Below, in pieces: positions 57,239 to 64,000 of a DNA stretch of 64,000 nucleotides (its first letter is position 1; each line of letters starts with the position of its first letter). The translations under genes and the position numbers were made by a program. The stretch comes from CAWUEZ02 sp963921355 (lineage in GTDB: Bacteria > Pseudomonadota > Alphaproteobacteria > Thalassobaculales > Thalassobaculaceae). The notes below the pieces were generated by a model. It made no database searches. It was not told the origin of the DNA and worked only from the letters and a program-made list of their open reading frames with translations. Where the stretch lies: assembly GCA_963921355.3 (NCBI GenBank), contig OZ001190.1:4526001-4590000 (forward strand), in the 5' to 3' direction.

Positions 57239-58822
57239 CTACTCGATCAGACCTTCCAGCGTGGCGAGAACATCCGCCTCGCCCGCCGGTTTGTCCCATC
57301 GGATCCGCGACACACGGGGAAACCGCATGGCCACGCCCGACTTGTGGCGGGGCGACCGATGCACGCTGTCGAAGGCGACTTCCAGAACCAGGCCCGGCTC
57401 GACCTCCCGCACCGGCCCGTATCGCTGGAGGGTGTGATCACGCACCCACTTGTCGAGCTGCTTGAGCTCTTCATCGGTGAAGCCGAAATAAGCCTTACCG
57501 ACCGGTACCAGTTCCGGATCGCCGGTCTCCGGGTTCGGTCGCCAGGCACCGAACGTGTAGTCGGAATAGAAGGAGCTCCGCTTGCCATGCCCGCGCTGGG
57601 CGTACATGAGCACCGTATCGAGGGTCAGCGGGCCGCGCTTCCACTTGTACCAGGGCCCCTTGGGACGGCCGGCCACGTACGGCGTGTCCCACCGTTTGAG
57701 CATCAGGCCTTCCGTCGCCGTGCCCCGGGCCAAGGCGCGCAGGGCCTCGAGGTCCTCCAAGCCGCTGAACGGCACCAGTGCGGACAGGTCCATGCGTCGG
57801 GGTTCCACCCTGGCGACAAAGGCCTCCAAGCGGCCGCGCCGGACCTCGAAAGACTGGTCGCGCAGGTCCTCTGATCCGTCGAACAGGATGTCGTAGAGCC
57901 GCACGAACGCCGGATACTTCTTCAGCATCGCCGCCGTCACCGACTTGCGGTTCAGGCGCTGCTGCAGCTCGTTGAATGGCCGGACATCACCATCCGCGCC
58001 CACCAGCAGCTCGCCGTCCAGCACGGCCTCGAAGGTGACGTGGTCCAGAATATCGGGAAAGGCGGCGCCGATATCGTCGCCGGTTCTCGAATAGAGCCGG
58101 GCCTCGCCATTCCGGGCGGCAACCTGTACCCGGATCCCATCCCACTTCCACTCGGCCGCGTAGGCCTTGAAATCCAACGCCGCCGCCTCGGCGTCCTCCA
58201 GGGGATGGGCCAGCATCGGCGGCCGGAAGACCGGACGGTCTTCCAGATCCGGCTTGGGCGCCCGCCCCTCCAGCCAGGCGAACAGCTCAAGATAGGGTGG
58301 ATCCAGACCGTGCCAGAGTTCTTCGATCTCGCCCGGCTCGACCCCGGCGGAGTCGGCGACGGCGATCTTCGCCAAGCGGGCCGACACACCGACCCGCAGG
58401 CCGCCAGTGATCAGCTTGAGCAGCGCCCAGCGGCCGGTGGCGTCCAGCGGATCGAGCCATTCCTCGACCACGTCCGCCGCTTCGGCGCGGCTGGCCCGGG
58501 ACAACCGGTCGACAACCTCCGTCAATGCCGGCCAGGCGCGGTTTGTCGCCCGCTCCGGCCAGATCAGCGCGGTGGTCTCCGCAAGGTCGCCGACATAGTC
58601 GTAGGACCATTGGAACAGCACCGGATCGGCGCGCCGCATCGCCAACTCGCGAATGGCCCCAGCCTTCACGCCGGGAAAGTCGAGCCCGCCGGTCAGGGCC
58701 GCCAGGGCCCATCCCCGGTCGGGGTCGGGGGTGCTGCGGAAATACGCGCTCAAGAGCGCGATCTTGGCGTTGCGCGAGGGCGTGTAGATCAGGCGGTCGA
58801 GGAGGGCTGAGAACGGTTTCAC
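57239..58822 (-). CDS. ATP-dependent DNA ligase (ligase-associated repair family)
   Basis: 527 residues. N-terminal helical DNA-binding domain, then the nucleotidyltransferase with the adenylated Lys226 in EWKWDGIRVQ, later motifs FEAVLDGELLV, EGLMLKRWDTPYV and WYKWKRGPLTLD, and an OB fold. It belongs to the bacterial ATP ligase family that travels with a helicase, exonuclease and PdeM phosphatase in interstrand-damage repair. Here it overlaps the exonuclease gene by four bases, but the helicase and PdeM genes are not in the window. Confidence 0.88.
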   Translation of the reverse strand: MKPFSALLDRLIYTPSRNAKIALLSAYFRSTPDPDRGWALAALTGGLDFPGVKAGAIRELAMRRADPVLFQWSYDYVGDLAETTALIWPERATNRAWPALTEVVDRLSRASRAEAADVVEEWLDPLDATGRWALLKLITGGLRVGVSARLAKIAVADSAGVEPGEIEELWHGLDPPYLELFAWLEGRAPKPDLEDRPVFRPPMLAHPLEDAEAAALDFKAYAAEWKWDGIRVQVAARNGEARLYSRTGDDIGAAFPDILDHVTFEAVLDGELLVGADGDVRPFNELQQRLNRKSVTAAMLKKYPAFVRLYDILFDGSEDLRDQSFEVRRGRLEAFVARVEPRRMDLSALVPFSGLEDLEALRALARGTATEGLMLKRWDTPYVAGRPKGPWYKWKRGPLTLDTVLMYAQRGHGKRSSFYSDYTFGAWRPNPETGDPELVPVGKAYFGFTDEELKQLDKWVRDHTLQRYGPVREVEPGLVLEVAFDSVHRSPRHKSGVAMRFPRVSRIRWDKPAGEADVLATLEGLIE

Positions 58823-59844
58823 GCCCCCTCCTCCTCGTAGCCGAGAAGGGCCAGAGCCCGGGCCCGATAGCCCCGGGCCGCGGCGGCATGCATCAGCACC
58901 TCTTCGCGGCCGTGGGTGATCCAGATCTCCGGTGCTGCCACATCATCGAACGTGGCCAGCAGCTCGTCCCAGTCGGCGTGGTCGGAGATGATCAACGGCA
59001 GTTCGACGCCGCGCTGACGCGCCCGCTGGCGGACCCGCATCCAGCCCGACGCCATGCACACCACCGGATCGGGCAGCCGCCGGCCCCAGCGATCGGCGAT
59101 CGCCGAAGGCGGCGCCAGAACGATCTCGCCCTTGAACTCGTCGCGGGCGACACCCTTGGTGCCCGCCGTCGCCGGCCGCAGATCACCAAGGTCGACCCCG
59201 TGCGCGCGGTACAGGTCGCACAGGTTCTGCAGGGCACCGTGAATGTAGATCGGTCGGTCCCAACCGGCCTGGCGCAGCAGCGCGATGACCCGCTGCGCCT
59301 TGCCCAGGGCGTAGACGCCGACGACGTGGCAACGCTCGGGAAACAGGGCCACGCTTTCCAGGAGCTTGGCGATCTCATCACGGTCGTCGGGGTGGCGGAA
59401 TACCGGCAGCCCGAACGTCGCCTCGGTGACGAAGACGTCGCAGGGGACAGGCTCGAACCCGGCGCAGGTCGGGTCCGGCCGGCGCTTGTAGTCGCCGGAC
59501 ACGACGATCCGCGCCCCGCGATACTCAATGCAGACCTGCGCACTGCCGAGCACGTGGCCGGCTGGTACCAGCTGGACCGAGACCTCGCCGATCCGCAGCA
59601 CCTCGCCCGCCGTCAGGGCCTGACGCCGCTGCCCCGGTTCGGGGCCATAGCGCGCCGCCATGATCGCCAGCGTTTCAGCCGTCGCCGCCACCGCGCCGTG
59701 GCCCGCGCGCGCATGATCGGCGTGGCCATGGGTGACCACCGCCCGGTCCACCGCGCGCACCGGGTCGACGTAGAACCCTCCTGGGACCACGAACAGGCCT
59801 TGGGCGCGAACCTCGATCCAGGTCTCGGGATGGGGTGCAGGCAT
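58819..59844 (-). CDS. Ligase-associated DNA exonuclease (metallo-beta-lactamase fold)
   Basis: 341 residues. beta-lactamase-type metal motif THGHADHARAGH; beta-CASP-type features FVTEATFGLPVF and a C-terminal HADWDELLATF and ITHGREEVLMHAAA. It is the exonuclease partner of the ATP-dependent ligase just downstream, with ATGA coupling. Such pairs take part in DNA cross-link or end repair. Confidence 0.88.
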   Translation of the reverse strand: MPAPHPETWIEVRAQGLFVVPGGFYVDPVRAVDRAVVTHGHADHARAGHGAVAATAETLAIMAARYGPEPGQRRQALTAGEVLRIGEVSVQLVPAGHVLGSAQVCIEYRGARIVVSGDYKRRPDPTCAGFEPVPCDVFVTEATFGLPVFRHPDDRDEIAKLLESVALFPERCHVVGVYALGKAQRVIALLRQAGWDRPIYIHGALQNLCDLYRAHGVDLGDLRPATAGTKGVARDEFKGEIVLAPPSAIADRWGRRLPDPVVCMASGWMRVRQRARQRGVELPLIISDHADWDELLATFDDVAAPEIWITHGREEVLMHAAAARGYRARALALLGYEEEGA

Positions 59845-59921
59845 GACGGCGAGGTTACGGCGGCCGCCGGGCCGGTCAAGCGACCACCCTGCGGATCAGC
59901 AGACATGCGCCGAGGCGTCCG

Positions 59922-61076
59922 TCAGGAAGTGCCCTTGCCCGACGCGGTGGTCGATGGTGCGGCATCCGGCAGCGACGCGATGCCAGTGAACATCTGCCGG
60001 ATATCGACGCTGGAGCGGTTCCCCAGGTCGTCAAAATGGTCATTCAGCCAACTGTCTGCCGCATCGCGTCCGATCGCGAAGAGATGGCGCAGGAAATCCC
60101 ACTCGGCGTTCAGCTTGGACGACGCATCCAGATCCCGCATCCGTTTGCGCGACTGAATGATGTGCAGGTTCATTTTCTTGTACTGATCGGCGTCGAGCCT
60201 TCCGGCGTCGAGCAGCCGCGTGACGAAATCGATCGCCCGCAATTCGTGCAGCAGGGAGCTGTTGAAGGTGATCTCGTTCAGGCGGTTCTGGATGTCATGG
60301 GCCGTTGTCGGCGCCCCGGGACGGAACACCGGGTTGATCTGAACAATGACGATGTCGTTTGACGGACTGACGTCGAAGAACGGATGCAGCGGCGGGTTGC
60401 CCATGAACCCGCCGTCCCAGTACGGCACGCCGTCGATCTCGACCGCCTTGAAAAGCGTCGGCAGACAGGCCGACGCCATCACCGCGTCGAGCCCGATCTC
60501 GTCGCGCTCGAAAATCCGCACGCGGCCGGTTTCGACGTTGGTGGCGGAGATGAAGATGTGCATGTCCTGACAGCACCGGACCCGATCAAAGTCGATCAGC
60601 CGGCCCACCAGATCGCGCAGCGGATTGATGTCGAACGGGTTTACCTCGTAGGGCGAGATCAGCCGTGTCAGCAGATCGAAAAACAGGTAGCTGGGCGAGG
60701 ACTTCAGCGACCATTCCCCGGACAGCAGCGCCGGAAACGCCCGTCGGATCGGGCTGGTGCGCGCCGCATCGCTGACCTCGCCCCAGAACGTGTTCAGCGC
60801 CTGGCGCGCGCCTTCGGCACCGCCCTCGTACATGCCCTGGGCCGCCACCACGGCATTCATCGCACCGGCCGAGGTGCCGCTGATCGCTTCGATCCAGATG
60901 CGGTCGTCTTCGAACAGCCGATCGAGGACACCCCAGGTAAAGGCGCCATGGGCGCCGCCGCCCTGCAGGGCGATGTTCACGGCCTTCTCGTGGCGGGCGC
61001 TGCGCCGGGACGGTCGGACCGGGGCCACTTTCTCCGGGTGCGCCGTCTTTGCAGCAGCGGACTTTGGATCGGCCAT
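59922..61076 (-). CDS. Patatin-like phospholipase
   Basis: 384 residues from ATG 61076, with AGGGAG about eleven bases before. Oxyanion loop ALQGGGAHGAFTWGVL, nucleophile elbow GTSAGAMNAVV (Ser), and dyad Asp in YWDGGFMGNPPL. Patatins hydrolyse acyl chains from phospholipids, or act on polyhydroxyalkanoate-related esters in alphaproteobacteria. The first 45 residues are Ala/Lys/Pro-rich and disordered. No signal peptide. Confidence 0.88.
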   Translation of the reverse strand: MADPKSAAAKTAHPEKVAPVRPSRRSARHEKAVNIALQGGGAHGAFTWGVLDRLFEDDRIWIEAISGTSAGAMNAVVAAQGMYEGGAEGARQALNTFWGEVSDAARTSPIRRAFPALLSGEWSLKSSPSYLFFDLLTRLISPYEVNPFDINPLRDLVGRLIDFDRVRCCQDMHIFISATNVETGRVRIFERDEIGLDAVMASACLPTLFKAVEIDGVPYWDGGFMGNPPLHPFFDVSPSNDIVIVQINPVFRPGAPTTAHDIQNRLNEITFNSSLLHELRAIDFVTRLLDAGRLDADQYKKMNLHIIQSRKRMRDLDASSKLNAEWDFLRHLFAIGRDAADSWLNDHFDDLGNRSSVDIRQMFTGIASLPDAAPSTTASGKGTS

Positions 61077-61171
61077 GCTCGCGAACTCCCTATCGACTGC
61101 ACGTCGCTGAGAAAACCGGTGATGTGCACTGGAAGGCAGCAGCGACATCAGCCCCCGGCGGCCGAGCCTCC

Positions 61172-61966
61172 TCAGACAACCCGGACCCGCGCGTCGCCAA
61201 GGCCCTCGAAGCGGACAACCACCTCGGCCGGAGCCTTCAGAAACACGGTCTTCACCACCGAGCCAAGCATCACGAACTCACCGGCCCTGAGCGGCGTCCC
61301 GAGATCCACCCGATGATTGGCCAGCCAGGCGAGCGCGGCCAGCGGGTGGCCCAGGATGTCACGCCCCAAGCCGACACCCACCGACCGGCCGTCGATGACC
61401 ATCTCGCCCCGCAGACCGGCCAGATCAAGGGATCGCCAATCCGACACAGGTGCGCCAAGCACCACACCCGCATTGAAGAAATCGTCTGCGATCAGGACCG
61501 GTGCGGGCAGCGTGGTGAAATCCCGATAGCGGTCATCGACCAGTTCGATCCCGGCCATCAGGGCGGCCACCGCCTCGCCCGCCTGCTCCGAAGTATAGGG
61601 CGCATCCCGCCCCGGCAGGTCCTGGCCCAGCCGGGCGGCGATCTCGCACTCGACACCGATCCGGTGGTAACGATCGAGTGGCAGATCGGCCGACTGGTGA
61701 AACACCGTGCTGTCGAATACTTCACCCGCGCAGGGATGGTCGATCTGCAGATAGGCCTGCATCACCGCCGTGGTGCAACCGATCTTGTGCCCGACCAGGG
61801 CGCCGAACCCGGCGGCTTCCAGTTCCGCGTGGACCATCGCCTGAACCGCGTAGGCATCCGCGATATCCGCCGGCCGGAGATGCTCGGGCGGCAGGCCGGT
61901 CGGCGGCCCACCGGTGCGGGCGGCGGCCAGGTATCGGGCGGCCTGGCGGCGCTGGTGCTCGTTCAC
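61172..61966 (-). CDS. MhpD-like 2-keto-4-pentenoate hydratase/FAH-family enzyme
   Basis: 264 residues from GTG 61966 (VNEHQRRQAARYLAAARTGG). FAH-family sequence: ALVGHKIGCTTAVMQAYLQIDHPCAGEVF, GVECEIAARLGQDLPGRD with the metal Glu pair, AGIELVDDRY, and a C-terminal LGSVVKTVFLKAPAEVVVRFEGLG. Such enzymes hydrate or decarboxylate ring-cleavage products of aromatics. The preceding gene encodes an M20 amidohydrolase whose 3' end lies ten bases away. Confidence 0.82.
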   Translation of the reverse strand: MNEHQRRQAARYLAAARTGGPPTGLPPEHLRPADIADAYAVQAMVHAELEAAGFGALVGHKIGCTTAVMQAYLQIDHPCAGEVFDSTVFHQSADLPLDRYHRIGVECEIAARLGQDLPGRDAPYTSEQAGEAVAALMAGIELVDDRYRDFTTLPAPVLIADDFFNAGVVLGAPVSDWRSLDLAGLRGEMVIDGRSVGVGLGRDILGHPLAALAWLANHRVDLGTPLRAGEFVMLGSVVKTVFLKAPAEVVVRFEGLGDARVRVV

Positions 61967-61976
61967 GGGTGCGTCG

Positions 61977-63212
61977 TCATGCGTTGCGGCGTTCCTGCAG
62001 GATCGTGGCTGTGGCATCGGCCAGGACCTGGCAGCCGATGACGATGTCCTGGCGGTCACTGTCCTCAGCGAAGTCGTGGCTGATACCGCCGATCGACGGG
62101 ATGAACAGCATCGCGCAGGGCAGCTTCTCGCTGATCACCATCGGATCGTGGCCGGCCGCCGACGGCATCGACTGCCACTTACCGGGAACCTCCGCCTCGG
62201 CTGCCGCAGCGATGTGCTTCTGAAACCCCTCGTCCATAAAGCAGGGCCGGATCGGCAGACGCGCCCGGCTGGCTTCTACCTTTACCTTGCCCCGCCCATC
62301 GATCTCACCGGCGATCCGCGCGGCGATCTCCTCGAACCGGTCGAGGATCGACTCGTCCTGATCGCGGAACTGCAGGTCAAGTTCCGCATATCCAGGCACG
62401 ATCGACGCCGCACCCGGTTCAATCGCCGCCCGGCCCATGGTCCAGACCGTGCGGTCACCGGCAACAGCCGGAAACTCCTGGTTGATTCGGTGGGCCAGTT
62501 CGAACAGCGCGGTCGCTGCATCGCGGCGCCGGGCCATGGTGGTGGTCCCGGCGTGATTCTGTTCACCGTGGAACCGGAACTGCATCGCCCGAATACCAAC
62601 GATCGCCGTAACAACCCCGACATGCTGGCCGGCCTGTTCCAGATACGCTCCCTGCTCGATATGGGCCTCGAGATAGCCGAGGTAGCGGTTCTCTTCCATC
62701 GCCAGGCGCGGCACGTCTGTCAGCCCCGCGGCCCGGATCGCCTCGGGCAGAGGCGTGCCGTCGCGGCCGGTCGCCGTTCGTTCCGCTTCGGGATCCAGCG
62801 TGCCGCACCAGGACCGGCTGCCCAGGCAGGACATGAAGGAACTCTCCTCGTCCTGCCACGACACCACGTCGACCGCGAGGCCGGCGGTCTCGGGGTCGTC
62901 GTTCAGGGCGCGGGCGATCTCGAGGCCGTAGATCACCCCGAGGGCACCGTCCAGCCAGCCGCCGCGGGGCTGGGTGTCGGAATGGCTGCCGACCAGCAGC
63001 GCCGGACCGGGCTTGGGCGACCGCCCCAGCACATTGCCGACACCGTCGATCGTGGTTTCCAGGCCGGCTTCTTCGAACCGCTCCTTGAGCCAGCGCCGCG
63101 CCGCAATGTCGGTCTCGCTGAGCGCGGTGCGGACCACACCGGTCTCGACCGCACCGATGGTGCGAAGATGGTCCAGATCCGCCAGCAACCTGTCGGCGTC
63201 GATTCTCGGCAT
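61977..63212 (-). CDS. M20-family amidohydrolase (allantoate/N-carbamoyl amino acid type)
   Basis: 411 residues. Metal ligands: His in LLVGSHSDTQPRGGWLDGALG with Asp, Glu pair in VSWQDEESSF, then HIEQGAYLEQ and EQNHAGTTTMARRRDA and the final ISHDFAE. This pattern is that of allantoate amidohydrolases, ureidoglycolate hydrolases and N-carbamoyl-L-amino acid hydrolases, releasing ammonia or CO2 from ureido compounds. Which ureido compound is not evident. Just downstream lies the MhpD-like gene in the same direction. Confidence 0.88.
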   Translation of the reverse strand: MPRIDADRLLADLDHLRTIGAVETGVVRTALSETDIAARRWLKERFEEAGLETTIDGVGNVLGRSPKPGPALLVGSHSDTQPRGGWLDGALGVIYGLEIARALNDDPETAGLAVDVVSWQDEESSFMSCLGSRSWCGTLDPEAERTATGRDGTPLPEAIRAAGLTDVPRLAMEENRYLGYLEAHIEQGAYLEQAGQHVGVVTAIVGIRAMQFRFHGEQNHAGTTTMARRRDAATALFELAHRINQEFPAVAGDRTVWTMGRAAIEPGAASIVPGYAELDLQFRDQDESILDRFEEIAARIAGEIDGRGKVKVEASRARLPIRPCFMDEGFQKHIAAAAEAEVPGKWQSMPSAAGHDPMVISEKLPCAMLFIPSIGGISHDFAEDSDRQDIVIGCQVLADATATILQERRNA

Positions 63213-63241
63213 GTCATATCTCCCGCTTCCGAGCCGGGAGA

Positions 63242-63847
63242 CTACTGCGCCGGTCCCCGGTCCGTCACGCGGTAGCGGTAAAACATCGCGCCTCCGGCCG
63301 CCGCGACCGGCAAGGCCCGTTCAGGCTCCCACCCCCTCAGCGCGAAGGCGTTGCAGACGATGACCGCACCCGGCTTCAGTTCCGTGCGCAGCTTGCCGGC
63401 CAGCGGCTTCATCGCATCGATCATCAGATAACAGGTGACCGCGCGGGCATGCGACAGGTCCACCCGGAGAAAATCGCGCCGCCGATAGGTCAGGTTCGGG
63501 CGGCGGCGAATCAGCAGACGCAGCCGCGAGACCGCCCACGGGATCGGTGACAACTCGTAGCCGATGACCTGATTGTTCGGGAATCGGTCGGCCAGGGCTT
63601 CGGTCAGCGCGCCCCATCCGGATCCGAGATCAACGATCGGGCCGTCGATTGTCTCCGGCAGCAATGCGATCACCGCTTCCCGGGCGGCCCGGCTCGACGA
63701 CATCGGCGGCACACCGATGCGCAGCGAATAGCCTGCAATCAAGAGGATTCCAGTCAGCAGAACGATCAACAGGATCGCTTCAAGCGATGATACAGGGACG
63801 TCCGTGAACGCCGCCCGTTCCCCGATCCGGTTCACCACATCGTTCAC
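63242..63847 (-). CDS. Membrane-anchored SAM-dependent methyltransferase-like protein
   Basis: 201 residues from GTG 63847. A transmembrane helix (LEAILLIVLLTGILLIAGYSLRIG) near the N-terminus is followed by the SAM-binding motif IVDLGSGWGALTEALADRFPNNQVIGYELSP, then DFLRVDLSHARAVTCYLMIDAMKPLAG. It resembles class I methyltransferases of lipid or quinone substrates. Convergent spacing of 29 bases separates it from the upstream amidohydrolase start. Substrate unknown. Confidence 0.75.
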   Translation of the reverse strand: MNDVVNRIGERAAFTDVPVSSLEAILLIVLLTGILLIAGYSLRIGVPPMSSSRAAREAVIALLPETIDGPIVDLGSGWGALTEALADRFPNNQVIGYELSPIPWAVSRLRLLIRRRPNLTYRRRDFLRVDLSHARAVTCYLMIDAMKPLAGKLRTELKPGAVIVCNAFALRGWEPERALPVAAAGGAMFYRYRVTDRGPAQ

Positions 63848-63908
63848 CGTGCTAGGCTCTCACCCTCGTCGCAGCCCTCCTCCCGATATCCACCCCGGCA
63901 TTATAACC

Positions 63909-64000
63909 GTGTCCGTTTCAGAACGCCTCACCGGCCTCAGCGCCCGCGACAATGCCCCCATCGTCCTTGTCGGTCTCGGCCACGGCGCGACGCACTGGGT
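63909..64000 (+). CDS. MFS transporter, N-terminal fragment
   Basis: Thirty codons and two bases from GTG 63909 to the window end: SVSERLTGLSARDNAPIVLVGLGHGATHW. The end of this text, LVGLGHGATHW, is the start of the first transmembrane helix in a family of major facilitator transporters. Everything after this lies outside the window, so the call rests on one helix. Confidence 0.55.
   Translation, partial: MSVSERLTGLSARDNAPIVLVGLGHGATHW

Overview
The window is GC-rich bacterial chromosome interrupted by one prophage of about 39 kb. Dense GC-rich coding and the host gene families (dipeptide-type ABC importer, PAS_5 sensor, RTX proteins with GNxGxD-type nonapeptides, TauD-like dioxygenase, NIPSNAP, DDAH-like and MhpD-like enzymes, and a DNA ligase paired with a ligase-associated exonuclease) suggest an alphaproteobacterium, perhaps Rhodospirillales-like. 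That placement is inference from gene content only.

Left host flank (1-5857): the end of a peptide/nickel-type ABC importer (permease tail, second permease, fused double ATPase); a PAS_5 gene broken by an in-frame TGA; an intact 125-residue homologue of photoactive yellow protein with the chromophore cysteine at position 69; a small secreted protein; and a trypsin-like RTX protease gene carrying both a frameshift and an in-frame TAG.

Prophage (about 5861-44652): a temperate tailed phage, probably podovirus-like (P22-type portal, SU10/DUF5309-type capsid protein, gp10-like stabilisation protein, ejection-type proteins). Small plus-strand genes lie at the left end (5.9-9.9 kb), many ending in the same short GGTCGGA..GGAGG cassette. 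Lysis, tail, head and packaging genes run leftwards from 34.4 to 9.9 kb. Plus-strand accessory genes sit inside this late block: a HicB/HicA pair, a Rap1a-like immunity protein and a TylF-like methyltransferase. A leftward early operon (39.2-34.7 kb) holds a Cro-like repressor, two ParB-fold proteins, DUF1064, DUF1376, a stand-alone DnaA-type HTH and DUF6362, and ends at a terminator. A CI/LexA-type repressor is flanked by TTACG-N4-CGTAA operators. A rightward operon (40.1-44.6 kb) carries a Rad52-like annealing protein, SSB, an HNH-like protein and an integrase whose stop codon lies inside a tRNA-Thr(GGU) 3' half. That half-tRNA marks the right attachment site. No intact tRNA-Thr is visible at the left end, so the left border is uncertain.

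Right host flank (44653-64000): a 5'-truncated RTX protein with seven 58-residue repeats, whose stop codon begins a 121-bp palindromic REPIN-like element; NIPSNAP; lipocalin-like; TauD-like dioxygenase; GSCFA hydrolase; a sensor kinase broken by a frameshift and lacking its phospho-acceptor histidine; an EamA exporter; an acyl-CoA synthetase; a DDAH-family amidinohydrolase; a pentapeptide-repeat protein; ATP-dependent DNA ligase with its partner exonuclease; patatin; MhpD-like hydratase; an M20 amidohydrolase; a methyltransferase; and the start of an MFS transporter. At least three host genes carry internal stops or frameshifts and a fourth lacks its 5' end, while every phage gene reads intact, so host-gene decay around the element is a real feature or the host part contains sequence errors.
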